A stretch of 64,000 nucleotides of DNA from an uncultured Bacteroidales bacterium. GTDB taxonomy: Bacteria; Bacteroidota; Bacteroidia; Bacteroidales; Muribaculaceae. The stretch lies in contig CASBHZ010000004.1 of the NCBI GenBank assembly GCA_949123685.1, positions 19,674 through 83,673 on the forward strand. The letters are read 5' to 3'. Each line of letters starts with the position of its first letter. Position 1 is the first letter of the stretch. A model generated the notes under the pieces. It was not told where the DNA came from. It was given only the letters and a program-made list of their open reading frames with translations, and did no database searches. Made by a program: the position numbers and the translations under genes. Positions 36,274 to 45,320 of this stretch are shown one piece after another.

Positions 36274-36759
36274 AAAACTTCACTTTTAATGATAGATTTA
36301 TGCTTTCTACAAAATTATATAGAAAAATCGAGTTTTTCTACACCGGCACAATGAAAAACGAGGCCTACTCTCAAATTCTGCTTCATACTTCGTTTAATTG
36401 TTACGAATGTCCTATATTTAAGGAGTGTAATAAAAATTTCAAATATGGACAAAGACAGAATCGTGGCTGGCCTTGATGTCCACAAAATAACGATTTTATT
36501 CAATAGATATATTGTATTTAAGAGATTGAGGTGTTTCTTCTTAGTTTCCATACCATAGAATTGATGCTTTCTTACTACATGCCATCAATTTCTATCTATA
36601 GTATTTGTTGAAAGATTCCCCAATGCTCCAGATCGTTAAAAATGCTTGGGTTCATTATCGTGGGGTCATGGGTTCAAACTCTCTTTTTACTATGCCTGCG
36701 GTTTAGACTATAACTGATAATTAGTGTCACAAAAGACACTTGTTGTCAGTTGATTTTTT
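36274..36759. other. 486-bp gene-free region with promoter, palindrome and IS110 remnant
   Basis: Leftward of the LanC-like start there is TAATTTTG (36310-36317, complement), flanked by the inverted repeat TAGAAAAA-n5-TTTTTCTA (36319-36339). Further right is a truncated IS110 transposase start (36445-36486), then the 23-bp repeat 36487-36509 shared with 23629-23651. About 36590-36760 shows only a small hairpin, GTGTC-ACAAAA-GACAC (36725-36740). A 40-codon frame with four Cys (36351-36476) is possible but unsupported. Confidence 0.5.
36445..36486 (+). mobile_element. IS110-family transposase remnant (N-terminal 14 codons)
   Basis: ATG at 36445 opens MDKDRIVAGLDVHK, the highly typical N-terminus of IS110-family DEDD transposases, including the first catalytic Asp. 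Similarity stops abruptly after codon 14, exactly where a 23-bp sequence duplicated from 23629-23651 begins. The rest of the element is missing. Sequence just upstream could be the old left end, where IS110 elements carry their non-coding RNA. Confidence 0.7.
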
Positions 36760-38247
36760 TCAAGATATTGTCCTGTCGATGATTTGCAGTTTTGCTTGCG
36801 ATGGTTCTTCGTAGGCGTTGCAGGCTGCAAGGTAATTCTTCAGCTCCGTGAAGTCGGTACCGTAGAGATTATCGCTGAACTGATGGAGCTTGGTCATTAC
36901 GTTGATGTATGCCAGCGGGTCTTTGTGGCGGGTGAGTTTTCGCAAGGCAAGTATATAATCTTCGCGGAACACTGTCGGAACGATTATGCGTGACTGGTCG
37001 GCACGGACAAGTTCTGCGTTCATCATCACGCGGGCTATGCGACCGTTGCCATCGTTGAAAGGATGCACTTCGCTAATCATGAACATCATGAAAATCGCAC
37101 GGGCAAACGGATCAGTTAAGGCTGCATAATATTTGAAGCCCTGCGAGAGAGTGCCTTTCACAAGTTGATAATCCACAAACTCCGTCATTCCGGCACGATT
37201 GTTCTTTGTTTTGAAAATTCCGGGGTTCATGTGGGGACGTCCTTCAAGCAGGATGCTGTGTCGATGGCTCAGAATTGCAAATAACTCTTTGGGCGATGTC
37301 GGAGTCTTCATCATCTCGGCACGGTTTGACAGCACCTTGAATGTTCCGAGTATGTCGTGTGAATCCTCATCACGGCGAGGCATAGGAATACCGGAGTCAA
37401 CTATCGCTTTTGCCTCATCAATCTCAAACTCTGTTCCTTCTATATAATTGGAAAAATAGCTCTCAAAGAATGAGAAAAGCCGGAACGATTCCTCATCAGT
37501 ATTACGGTTGTTGCGGATAACAAAATAGCGGTCTTTTATTGCGTCGAACAATACCTCGAAAAGTTCTACTCTCGTTTTGTCGAAAGGATTACCGGCGACG
37601 AGTGCTTTTGCAGAATCCGTTGAAAACACTTTAGCATCATGAGTTGAGAGCAACGCGGAAATTATGCTGTTGATTTTGGCAAACTCCGTCTGCATCCCCA
37701 ATTCTTCGGCAACGGTTCTCAGTTCATCGCGATATTCGTTAAGACGGTATTCTCCCCCGGTGAGCAGTATTTGTTCGAGTTTATTTTCTATCACACTGAT
37801 AGGAAGAACGCGAGACTCGTCACCAGATTTTCTTGACACTTGCATATTCTCAAGCATATACCGATGTTCTCCCGATATGTGCATACCAATAAACGGTATA
37901 TCATGCGGCGACGCTTTTGATCCTTTGACAAAATTGAGAATTATACCGGGTAAGTCCGTCACTCTCCTTGTCGTTGAATTTGTCAGAAAGAAATCACCGG
38001 TCGCTGTCGGTCGCATCTCTTTGGCGCTGCGGTGGCTTATGATAGCGTCAGGATACCGATATACCAGAATATCCATAAGATTACGGCGCACGATATTTTC
38101 CAAACTGTCAACAAGATTGGTCGTATATATACGTGGCGCGACTTTTCGTAACTCACCGTCCTTTTCCTTCTTGCTAAGCACACGGGAAATGTTCGGATCA
38201 GATGAGCCAAAGATAATCTCTTTCTGGGTGTCAACTTTCACTGCCAT
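36760..38247 (-). CDS. Fic-family protein (AMPylase-type) with inhibitory motif
   Basis: The product has 495 residues from ATG 38247. The Fic motif HPFNDGNGRIAR (His395) is complete, so nucleotide transfer is possible. An N-terminal inhibitory motif SNYIEG (266-271) with Glu270 fits class II Fic self-inhibition. An extended frame to 38355 exists, but the promoter box TACCTTTG and a palindromic operator lie within it, so I reject that start. Fic proteins modify target proteins, often with AMP, and frequently act as toxins or stress regulators. It is a single gene, and no antitoxin lies next to it. The region 38288-38305 suggests repression by a DNA-binding protein. Confidence 0.92.
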   Translation of the reverse strand: MAVKVDTQKEIIFGSSDPNISRVLSKKEKDGELRKVAPRIYTTNLVDSLENIVRRNLMDILVYRYPDAIISHRSAKEMRPTATGDFFLTNSTTRRVTDLPGIILNFVKGSKASPHDIPFIGMHISGEHRYMLENMQVSRKSGDESRVLPISVIENKLEQILLTGGEYRLNEYRDELRTVAEELGMQTEFAKINSIISALLSTHDAKVFSTDSAKALVAGNPFDKTRVELFEVLFDAIKDRYFVIRNNRNTDEESFRLFSFFESYFSNYIEGTEFEIDEAKAIVDSGIPMPRRDEDSHDILGTFKVLSNRAEMMKTPTSPKELFAILSHRHSILLEGRPHMNPGIFKTKNNRAGMTEFVDYQLVKGTLSQGFKYYAALTDPFARAIFMMFMISEVHPFNDGNGRIARVMMNAELVRADQSRIIVPTVFREDYILALRKLTRHKDPLAYINVMTKLHQFSDNLYGTDFTELKNYLAACNAYEEPSQAKLQIIDRTIS

Positions 38248-38272
38248 ACAAAAAATCAAGATTAATAAAACA

Positions 38273-38305
38273 CAAAGGTACAATTTTTTGCGATTATAAC
38301 CGCAA
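38273..38305 (-). promoter_or_regulatory. Fic promoter with palindromic operator
   Basis: On the complement strand a TACCTTTG -7 box (38273-38280) lies 26 bp before the ATG at 38247. The near-perfect palindrome TTGCGATTA/TAACCGCAA (38288-38305) fills the spacer, placed as a repressor operator would be. Related palindromes occur at 25000, 25032 and 38403. Confidence 0.65.
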
Positions 38306-38494
38306 TTTTTACAAAAAACTGAGTATAGGCGATGCCTTTCAATGGGAAAGACCATAATAGTTCATAGTATTTTCGTTGGATATCTTCAAATGGAACAAAA
38401 AATTGCGACTATAATTCGCATTTGCCTCACGATTGGGGTGACTCACGCTCATACTCGGAAAGCCACTGCATTCTGTCGGATAAGGCAAAAAAAG

Positions 38495-38528
38495 AAAACG
38501 CTGGAAATCAAGTGATTTTCAGCGTTTT
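38495..38528 (-). terminator. Terminator of tRNA-Arg
   Basis: 16-bp arms (38495-38510 and 38513-38528) with one G-T-type mismatch; leftward, the stem is followed by a T-rich run (CTTTTTTTGCC). It lies 24 bp past the tRNA 3' end. Confidence 0.8.
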
Positions 38529-38552
38529 GAGGTGGGAGTCTGAACTTTCAAG

Positions 38553-38626
38553 TGATCCGGTTGGGATTCGAACCCAAGACCCACAGCTTAGAAGGCTGTT
38601 GCTCTATCCAGCTGAGCTACCAGACC
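38553..38626 (-). tRNA. tRNA-Arg (anticodon TCT)
   Basis: The 74-nt cloverleaf on the complement strand has acceptor GGTCTGG/CCGGATC with discriminator A, anticodon stem ACAGC/GCTGT with loop CTTCTAA (anticodon TCT, reads AGA) and T-arm GGGTTCGAATCCC. CCA is not encoded. Arg tRNAs are common integration targets. Confidence 0.95.
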
Positions 38627-38674
38627 GTCGCTTTCTATGGGATGAAGCAATTTCATCCTAAGAATTTGCAACTG

Positions 38675-38704
38675 CAAAGTTAAGTAAAATTTCTGATATT
38701 CCAA
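38675..38704 (-). promoter_or_regulatory. Promoter of tRNA-Arg
   Basis: Read leftward, TTG (38702-38704), a 19-bp spacer and TAACTTTG (38675-38682) match the Bacteroidetes consensus about 48 bp before the tRNA. Confidence 0.7.
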
Positions 38705-38796
38705 TCAATGAGGGTTAAAATTATGTCATTATTCCCGTAAATCGAATTATTTAAGAAATTTTTCCTTATTTATTTTATGGATTGCGGAAATAATCA

Positions 38797-38804
38797 TAAA
38801 TTTG
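38797..38804 (+). promoter_or_regulatory. Promoter -7 box of the fumarate reductase/succinate dehydrogenase operon
   Basis: TAAATTTG fits TAnnTTTG and leaves a leader of about 120 nt before the first ATG. No well-spaced upstream box is visible. Confidence 0.5.
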
Positions 38805-38933
38805 CAAGAAGAACTATTTTGGAATCTCCATACCTCGTCGCCTTAAATCTTAAAAAAAATCGGGGAGACCGGGGTGGGCGTTGACGATTAGAAAACTATA
38901 CTAAAATAATCTAATAATTAATTTAAAACTGCT

Positions 38934-39962
38934 ATGTGGTTATCAAACTCGTCTGTAGGACGTAAATTCGTAATGGCCCTTACGGGTGCATTCCTCGTCC
39001 TATTCGTAACTTTCCATTGTTTGATGAACGCCGTAGCCATCTGCTGGCCCGCAGCATACAACTCGGTTTGCGAATTCTTAGGCGCAAACTGGTATGCACT
39101 GGCGGCTTCAGCTGTCTTGGCTCTCTTCATCATCGTCCACATCATCTACGCTGTGATGCTTACCGTGCAGAACCGCAAGGCACGCGGTAACGTGCGCTAT
39201 GCCATCTCCAAGACTCCCAAAAGCGTGGAATGGTCGTCAAAGAACATGTTCGTGCTCGGTATCGTGATCCTCGCCTTCCTCGTGGTTCACCTTATCCAGT
39301 TCTGGGCAAAGATGCAGCTCGTTGAGATCCTCGGTGATCACGGCACTGTGCCCCCTGCGGCAGGTACGCTTTTCATCCAGATGGCTTTCTCTGAGGTTTG
39401 GACTCCGATCGTTTACATCATTGGCTTCATCGCCCTCTGGTTCCACTTTAACCATGGTTTCTGGTCAATGTTCCAGTCTATCGGTTGGGACAATCAGGTG
39501 TGGATTGCACGTCTGAAAAAGATTGCCTGTGTATGGACTACACTCGTGGTTCTTTGCTTCACTGTGCAGGCTATCGTGTTTACAGTTAGGGCTAACGACA
39601 ACTACTATATCAAGAACGAGGCTCTCCGCGAGCAGTATAAGGATATGGTATGGCCTATGATAGAGAAAGATTTCGGTCCTGACATGGCTCAGCTCGGCAT
39701 GCAGATCCAGATGTCTCCCTATAGCCAGGTTTCTCAGGGTCTCCGTCAGATGGAACAGCAGCAAGCTCAGCAGATTGAGCAGCTCAACACTCCTGAGGGT
39801 AAAGACTATGTGAAGAACAATCCTCAGATGCAGACACAGCTCGAAAACATGACCAAGCAGCACAAGGCTCTTGAGAATGTTGTGAAATTCTTCGATTATC
39901 TCGAGCAGGATGACAACAAACCAGAATTAGAAATTACCGGTCAGCCCGGACAACCCCAGTAA
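38934..39962 (+). CDS. sdhC: Fumarate reductase/succinate dehydrogenase cytochrome b subunit, with long C-terminal extension
   Basis: The product has 342 residues. Residues about 1-225 are the five-helix diheme cytochrome b558 of this family ([75 protein letters not shown]), with His residues for heme in the helices. It anchors the enzyme and exchanges electrons with menaquinone. Residues about 225-342 are extra: a Gln-rich, probably coiled-coil stretch ([17 protein letters not shown]) and a Pro/Gln tail. Usual members stop near 225-235 residues. The reading frame stays open and the flavoprotein gene follows 8 bp later, so this is a real extension, not read-through of the next gene. Confidence 0.93.
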   Translation: MWLSNSSVGRKFVMALTGAFLVLFVTFHCLMNAVAICWPAAYNSVCEFLGANWYALAASAVLALFIIVHIIYAVMLTVQNRKARGNVRYAISKTPKSVEWSSKNMFVLGIVILAFLVVHLIQFWAKMQLVEILGDHGTVPPAAGTLFIQMAFSEVWTPIVYIIGFIALWFHFNHGFWSMFQSIGWDNQVWIARLKKIACVWTTLVVLCFTVQAIVFTVRANDNYYIKNEALREQYKDMVWPMIEKDFGPDMAQLGMQIQMSPYSQVSQGLRQMEQQQAQQIEQLNTPEGKDYVKNNPQMQTQLENMTKQHKALENVVKFFDYLEQDDNKPELEITGQPGQPQ

Positions 39963-39970
39963 TTAGCGAT

Positions 39971-41992
39971 ATGGAAGCAACAGATAAAGTAAGAGTAATG
40001 AATCCGGCCGATTCCAAGATCCCGGAGGGTCCTGTCGCTGAAAAATGGACCAACTATAAAGCTCATCAGAAACTCGTTAACCCGGCAAACAAACGTAAAC
40101 TTGACGTGATCGTTGTCGGCACAGGTCTTGCAGGTGCTTCTGCAGCCTCAACTCTCGCTGAGATGGGTTTCAACGTGCTTAATTTCTGTATTCAGGATTC
40201 ACCCCGCCGTGCACACTCTATCGCGGCTCAGGGTGGTATCAATGCAGCCAAGAATTATCAGAACGACGGTGACTCCGTTTACCGCCTGTTCTATGACACT
40301 GTGAAAGGTGGTGACTACCGTGCCCGCGAGGCTAACGTGTACCGTCTTGCCGAGGTGTCTAATAATATCATCGACCAGTGCGTGGCACAGGGTGTTCCCT
40401 TTGCCCGTGAATATGGCGGTCTTCTCGCCAACCGTTCATTCGGTGGCGCTCAGGTGAGCCGCACATTCTACGCCAAAGGTCAGACAGGTCAGCAGCTCCT
40501 TCTCGGTGCATATAGCTCACTTAACCGTCAGATCCAGCTCGGCAAGGTGAAGAGCTACAACCGCTATGAGATGCATGAACTCGTCCTTATCAAGGACAAG
40601 GACGGTGTTGAACGCGCACGCGGTATCATCGCCAAGAACCTCGTTACAGGTAAGTTCGAGCGCTTCGCAGCTCACGCCGTAGTTATCGCCACCGGCGGTT
40701 ATGGTAATGCATACTTCCTTTCTACAAACGCTATGGGTTGCAACTGCTCCGCTGCTATGGCTTGCTATCGCAAGGGCGCTTACTTCGCAAACCCCGCGTT
40801 CGTTCAGATTCACCCAACATGTATCCCCGTGCATGGAGACAAACAGTCCAAGCTGACGCTTATGTCCGAGTCTCTCCGTAACGACGGTCGTATCTGGGTT
40901 CCCAAGAAGCTTGAAGATGCTGTAAAACTTCAGAAAGGTGAAATAAAAGGTAGCGACATTCCTGAGGAAAACCGCGACTATTATCTGGAGCGCCGTTATC
41001 CGGCGTTCGGTAACCTCGTTCCCCGTGACGTGGCTTCACGCGCGGCAAAAGAGCGTTGCGATGCCGGTTTCGGTGTGAACAACACCGGTCTTGCCGTGTT
41101 CCTTGATTTCTCTGAGGCTATCAACCGTCTCGGCATCGACGTGGTTCGTCAGCGTTATGGCAACCTCTTCGACATGTACGAAGAGATCACAGACGTTAAC
41201 CCGGGTGAGTTCGCACGTGAGGAGAATGGCGTTAACTATTACAATCCGATGATGATCTTCCCCGCTATCCACTACACAATGGGTGGTATATGGGTTGACT
41301 ATGAGCTTCAGACTTCTGTGAAGGGTCTCTTCGCCATCGGTGAGTGTAACTTCTCTGACCATGGTGCTAACCGTCTTGGTGCTTCGGCTCTCATGCAGGG
41401 TCTTGCCGACGGTTACTTCGTGCTCCCTTACACTATTCAGAATTATCTCAGCGACCAGATCACTGTTCCCCATTTCAAAACTGACACCCCCGAATTTGAC
41501 GAGGCTCAGAAGAAATGTGAGGAAGCTGAACAGAAGTTCATGAACATCAAGGGTACACGTTCTGTTGACTCTATCCACAAGGAACTCGGTCACATCATGT
41601 GGGAGTATGTAGGTATGGCTCGTGACAAAGAGGGACTTCAGCTCGCTCTTGAGAAACTTAAGGAGATCCGCAAGACTTTCAATACGGACCTTTTCATCCC
41701 CGGCACAACAGAGGGCATGAACATCGAGCTTGACAAGGCGTTCCGTCTCAATGACTTCATCACTATGGGCGAACTTGTGGCTTACGATGCTTTGAACCGT
41801 AATGAAAGCTGTGGCGGTCACTTCCGCACAGAGTATCAGACTCCCGAAGGTGAGGCTCTCCGTGATGACAAGGATTATTTCTATGTTTCCTGCTGGGAAT
41901 ACGAAGGCAGCGACGAGAAAGCTCCCGAGCTTATCAAGGAACCGCTTCATTATGAGGCAATCAAAGTTCAGACACGTAACTATAAGTCATAA
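39971..41992 (+). CDS. sdhA: Fumarate reductase/succinate dehydrogenase flavoprotein subunit
   Basis: The product has 673 residues. [15 protein letters not shown] is the FAD-binding motif (about 47-61), [14 protein letters not shown] the FAD-linking His region, and the active site lies around [26 protein letters not shown] and [18 protein letters not shown]. It catalyses succinate/fumarate interconversion, and in gut Bacteroidales chiefly fumarate reduction to make succinate. Its position between cytochrome b and the iron-sulfur subunit gives the usual b-A-B operon order. Codon use is that of a highly expressed gene. Confidence 0.97.
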   Translation: MEATDKVRVMNPADSKIPEGPVAEKWTNYKAHQKLVNPANKRKLDVIVVGTGLAGASAASTLAEMGFNVLNFCIQDSPRRAHSIAAQGGINAAKNYQNDGDSVYRLFYDTVKGGDYRAREANVYRLAEVSNNIIDQCVAQGVPFAREYGGLLANRSFGGAQVSRTFYAKGQTGQQLLLGAYSSLNRQIQLGKVKSYNRYEMHELVLIKDKDGVERARGIIAKNLVTGKFERFAAHAVVIATGGYGNAYFLSTNAMGCNCSAAMACYRKGAYFANPAFVQIHPTCIPVHGDKQSKLTLMSESLRNDGRIWVPKKLEDAVKLQKGEIKGSDIPEENRDYYLERRYPAFGNLVPRDVASRAAKERCDAGFGVNNTGLAVFLDFSEAINRLGIDVVRQRYGNLFDMYEEITDVNPGEFAREENGVNYYNPMMIFPAIHYTMGGIWVDYELQTSVKGLFAIGECNFSDHGANRLGASALMQGLADGYFVLPYTIQNYLSDQITVPHFKTDTPEFDEAQKKCEEAEQKFMNIKGTRSVDSIHKELGHIMWEYVGMARDKEGLQLALEKLKEIRKTFNTDLFIPGTTEGMNIELDKAFRLNDFITMGELVAYDALNRNESCGGHFRTEYQTPEGEALRDDKDYFYVSCWEYEGSDEKAPELIKEPLHYEAIKVQTRNYKS

Positions 41993-42002
41993 AACAAGGG
42001 AC

Positions 42003-42084
42003 TGGTTTTAAGTTTTCAGCTTTAAGTTTTCTGTTTTGAACCCATGTTCGTTCTGAAAACTGATAATTGAAAACCGGAAACTTC
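42003..42084. repeat. GAAAACT/AGTTTTC intergenic repeat
   Basis: The spacer between the flavoprotein and iron-sulfur genes holds GGTTTTAAGTTTTCAG near its start and TTCTGAAAACTGATAATTG with GAAAACC near its end, which can pair. It shares TTCTGAAAACTGA with the repeats at 8081 and 14173 and lies just after a stop codon, as they do. Confidence 0.5.
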
Positions 42085-42094
42085 CCGCTCAAAA

Positions 42095-42865
42095 ATGAAT
42101 TCAACAATGGAAGAAAATATAATGAAAGTCAACCTTAAGGTCTGGCGTCAGGCCGGTCCTAAGGAGAAGGGCGCATTTGTGACTTACAGTGATGTGGAGA
42201 CAACGCCCGATACTTCTTTCCTTGAGACTCTCGATATTCTCAACGAGAGCCTTATCGAGAAAGGTGAAGAGCCTATCGTGTTCGATCACGACTGCCGCGA
42301 GGGTATCTGCGGTATGTGCTCGCTTTATGTTAACGGTCATCCCCACGGTCCTGCAACGGGTGCCACTACATGTCAGCTCTATATGCGTCGTTTCGCCAAT
42401 GGCGAGACAATCACCGTAGAGCCTTGGCGTTCTGCAGCCTTCCCGGTGATCAAAGACCTTATGGTAGACCGTAACGCGTTCGACAAGATCCAGCAGGCAG
42501 GCGGCTATGTTAGCTTCAATTGTGGCGGTGCGCAGGATGCCAACGCCCTCCCGATCTCCAAGGTTAATGCCGACGAGGCTATGGATTCAGCAAGCTGTAT
42601 CGGTTGCGGTGCCTGTGTGGCAGCATGTAAGAACGGTTCGGCTATGCTTTTCGTATCCGCGAAGATCAACCAGCTTTCTTACCTTCCCCAAGGTGAGATC
42701 GAGAAAGACCGTCGCGTCCGTGCAATGGTTGCAAAGATGGATGAACTCGGTTTCGGTAACTGTACCAACACCGGTGCTTGTGCAGCTGAATGTCCGAAAA
42801 ACATCAAGCTTGCCAACATCGGTCGCATGAACCGTCAGTTCATCGCCGCCAAGTGCAAAGAATAA
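42095..42865 (+). CDS. sdhB: Fumarate reductase/succinate dehydrogenase iron-sulfur subunit
   Basis: The product has 256 residues. Cys ligands of the [2Fe-2S] cluster lie in [17 protein letters not shown], and two more clusters are bound by [17 protein letters not shown] and [14 protein letters not shown]. It passes electrons between the flavoprotein and cytochrome b. The start is MNSTMEEN at 42095, with alternatives at Met5 or Met10 (MKVNLKVW), the last giving the family's usual N-terminus. A clear terminator follows. Confidence 0.95.
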   Translation: MNSTMEENIMKVNLKVWRQAGPKEKGAFVTYSDVETTPDTSFLETLDILNESLIEKGEEPIVFDHDCREGICGMCSLYVNGHPHGPATGATTCQLYMRRFANGETITVEPWRSAAFPVIKDLMVDRNAFDKIQQAGGYVSFNCGGAQDANALPISKVNADEAMDSASCIGCGACVAACKNGSAMLFVSAKINQLSYLPQGEIEKDRRVRAMVAKMDELGFGNCTNTGACAAECPKNIKLANIGRMNRQFIAAKCKE

Positions 42866-42884
42866 GACAGTAAGTAGCAATATG

Positions 42885-42921
42885 AGAGTCGTCCGAATGA
42901 AAATTCGGACGACTCTTTTTT
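42885..42921 (+). terminator. Intrinsic terminator of the sdh/frd operon
   Basis: 14-bp perfect GC-containing arms (42885-42898 and 42903-42916) with a GAAA-type tetraloop are followed by a run of T. This is a textbook terminator 20 bp past the stop. Confidence 0.92.
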
Positions 42922-42954
42922 TATCTGAATTTATATTTTTTAAGGATTTTTTAT

Positions 42955-42962
42955 TAATTTTG
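42955..42962 (+). promoter_or_regulatory. Promoter -7 box of the outer-membrane barrel gene
   Basis: TAATTTTG fits TAnnTTTG, 31 bp before the ATG at 42994. Confidence 0.5.
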
Positions 42963-42993
42963 AGATTAATACCTTATAAAACTCATCAACATT

Positions 42994-45318
42994 ATGCACA
43001 TCTTCACTTTCTTCAGAAAAAGTTTCTTTAAGAGATTGTTTATATTAGTTTCTGCTTGTTGTTTCTCTTATGTCTGCGGATTAGGGGCAATAATCTCCGG
43101 TATTGTATATGATGAATCTGACAAGCCTGTAGAGTATGCTTCGGTGCGCTTAAGTTCTGAGGATTCAAAATACATTAAAGGTGGAGTTGCGACAGAAAAA
43201 GGTGTGTATTTCATTGATGGGCTTGAAAACGGGAAATATATAATTTCATTTTCTTGTGTGGGATACGAATCTCTGAGTATGCCATGCGAAATATCGAATG
43301 ACAATAACTTGAACCTTAATGTGAATCTGAAAACCACTCATACCTCTCTTGATGAGGTTGTCGTGACCGGAGACAGGTTTATCCGCACGGCGGATGGATT
43401 GAAGATATATCCCGACAAGCAACAGAAGAAACATTCCGGTTCCGGGTTTGACTTAATAAACAATCTTATGATTCCCGGTGTGTCGGTGGATATTGCAAAG
43501 GGTTCTGTGCGCGCATTCGGTGGCAGCGTTGCCATCTATATAGACGGTATGAAATCCGACTACAGGGAGATGCAGCAATTGCGACCGGAAGACGTGGAAT
43601 CGGTGCAGTATATGGAAGCTCCAACAGGTAAATATGCGGGAGACAACGCCAGTATCAATATAATTCTCAAGAAACGTACTTCCGGTGGTTACGTTTCAAT
43701 AGATGCGCTTCAACGGCTGGGTTATCTTAACGGTGACTATAATCTCGCTGCAAGATATTATAACAAGAATACTCAGTATACTCTATATGGTGGTACTGAT
43801 TATAACAGGATTAATGGTAATAGGTTAGATAAACAGGAAACAATATTGTTCCCACAGGAGTCGATAGATCGCAACTACGCGACAGCTGGTTCTCGCAAGA
43901 GCAATAACAATCAATATGCCCAGTTTAGGGTAAGGAACAAGAATGACAGGCGAACTTTAAGGGCGACATTCAATTTCCTTAGAATTGCCACTCCTGAAGA
44001 TTTCACATCCTATATGCTTACATATTCCGGAAATATGATCGGCAATAAGAGGGTGGATGCTTCTCAGAACACGGTTACAAGGAATTACCAATATAACCTT
44101 GGTTTGAGTGGAAATTTTAAACTGAATTATAATCAGATGATTGATGCTTCAGCAAACGCGACGGCTTCACGTAACCATTATGATTACTGTTACACAGAAA
44201 ACAACGAAGCTGCAATATCAAATACTTTGGAAAATCTCTATAATTTTCAAGGAAATATCAATTATATTAAAAACTTTAACAAAGGTAATTCCTTGACAAT
44301 AAAATTATTTGAATTGTTCAATGTCTCTTCTGCAAACTATCGTGGCACAAACAGTTCCTGGCAACATTTATGGACATCTGAAACTATACTTTTCGCTGAA
44401 TATGCCCAGCAATTGTGGGGTATAGCATCATTGCGTCTTACTCCCGGAATGTCGGCTCAGGTATATAGGCAGCATGGGCATGACAGGGTCTCTAAATTCG
44501 GTCCGAGGGCACAGATCGTGTTCACCTTGAAGCCGGCAAGAAACCAATTCATACAGCTTAACGGCTTCTATGGAAATTCCTATCCGGAACTTTCATATAT
44601 GAACGGGGCAACCCAACAAGTTGACATGATTCAACAGAAAAGGGGTAACCCTAACCTTAAGCAAACCAAGCTGACTACTGCCATGGGTGTGTATGGAATC
44701 GGATTCAAACGCCTTAACCTTCAGGGAATGCTTCTGTATAATGGTGCGGATGATCTGCCTCTTCCCTCATACTTCATTGAGAAGGATATGCTTGTGCAGA
44801 CATTTGACGGTAACGGGACATGGCGTCAACTGAACGGCAGCCTGTCCGCAACATGGACTCCTTCGAATATTTTCAATATGCAGGCAGGAGGTGGATACAT
44901 GTATAACCGTTATTCCAGAGTGGCAGACCTTTCCGCGGCATGCTGGTACGCAACGTTATCGGCAAATATTTACCTCAAGGATTTTGCCATATTCTTGCGT
45001 GGCTCCACTCCTCAGAAAGCGGTTTCGCTTGAACTTGAAACTGTAAAGACGATCTGGCAATACTCCATATCGGCGACATGGTCCAAAGGTCCGTTCCGGG
45101 CAGAGGTTGGATTCAACAATCCTTTCCTTAAGCATCCCTATTACGATATACATCTCGTGTTACCTGTCTATAATAGTTCAAACCGCAGGTATTCTAAAAC
45201 AGACTCCCAGTCTGCATATCTGAAGTTGTCTTATTATTTCGATTTCGGCAAAAAGACTAAACATGACAAAGCCAACATTGACAAGACAATCAACAGTGGT
45301 ATCCTGAAAGCAAATTGA
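42994..45318 (+). CDS. Outer-membrane beta-barrel family protein (TonB-receptor-like)
   Basis: The product has 774 residues. A signal segment (LFILVSACCFSYVCG) leads into a carboxypeptidase-regulatory-like domain (ISGIVYDESDKPVEYASVRLSS, ISFSCVGYESLSM), then TSLDEVVVTGDRF, a short plug (LMIPGVSVDIAKGSVRAFGGSVAIYIDG, QLRPEDVESVQYMEAPTGKYAG) and a barrel ending in FDFGKK. It belongs to the outer-membrane protein beta-barrel family rather than to classical SusC. There is no SusD neighbour, so the substrate is unknown. It is transcribed alone and ends 2 bp from the convergent GH16 gene. Confidence 0.88.
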   Translation: MHIFTFFRKSFFKRLFILVSACCFSYVCGLGAIISGIVYDESDKPVEYASVRLSSEDSKYIKGGVATEKGVYFIDGLENGKYIISFSCVGYESLSMPCEISNDNNLNLNVNLKTTHTSLDEVVVTGDRFIRTADGLKIYPDKQQKKHSGSGFDLINNLMIPGVSVDIAKGSVRAFGGSVAIYIDGMKSDYREMQQLRPEDVESVQYMEAPTGKYAGDNASINIILKKRTSGGYVSIDALQRLGYLNGDYNLAARYYNKNTQYTLYGGTDYNRINGNRLDKQETILFPQESIDRNYATAGSRKSNNNQYAQFRVRNKNDRRTLRATFNFLRIATPEDFTSYMLTYSGNMIGNKRVDASQNTVTRNYQYNLGLSGNFKLNYNQMIDASANATASRNHYDYCYTENNEAAISNTLENLYNFQGNINYIKNFNKGNSLTIKLFELFNVSSANYRGTNSSWQHLWTSETILFAEYAQQLWGIASLRLTPGMSAQVYRQHGHDRVSKFGPRAQIVFTLKPARNQFIQLNGFYGNSYPELSYMNGATQQVDMIQQKRGNPNLKQTKLTTAMGVYGIGFKRLNLQGMLLYNGADDLPLPSYFIEKDMLVQTFDGNGTWRQLNGSLSATWTPSNIFNMQAGGGYMYNRYSRVADLSAACWYATLSANIYLKDFAIFLRGSTPQKAVSLELETVKTIWQYSISATWSKGPFRAEVGFNNPFLKHPYYDIHLVLPVYNSSNRRYSKTDSQSAYLKLSYYFDFGKKTKHDKANIDKTINSGILKAN

Positions 45319-45320
45319 TT

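Larger units (their letters stand above)
38265..38552. repeat. Right copy of long flanking repeat, next to tRNA-Arg
   Basis: This region matches 24990-25275 in several blocks on the same strand: TTGCGATTATAACCGCAA with ATTTTTACAAAAAACTGAG (38288-38325), TTGCGACTATAAT (38403-38415), a block from ATTTGCCTCACGATTGGG (about 38418) to GGATAAGGCAAAAA (about 38492), and the terminator hairpin with GAACTTTC up to CGGAT of the tRNA. The other 686 bp between Fic and the dehydrogenase hold tRNA-Arg and two promoters. Confidence 0.65.

Noticed and set aside
36351..36476. Forty-codon frame with four Cys (CYECPIFKEC) considered as a peptide precursor
   Set aside because: No double-glycine leader, no promoter of its own, and it runs into the IS110 remnant; more likely old element sequence.
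36315..36551. 78-codon leftward frame upstream of the LanC-like gene
   Set aside because: It overlaps the IS110 remnant and the promoter region and has no protein-like pattern.
36640..36700. TGGGTTCAAACTC considered as the T-arm of a tRNA remnant
   Set aside because: No acceptor, D or anticodon stems can be drawn around it.
38248..38355. Extended N-terminus of the Fic protein (start at 38355)
   Set aside because: The promoter box and operator lie in this stretch, so translation should begin at 38247.
41036..41950. 304-codon leftward frame over the fumarate reductase flavoprotein
   Set aside because: Antisense shadow in a gene with strong codon bias, which tends to open long frames on the other strand.
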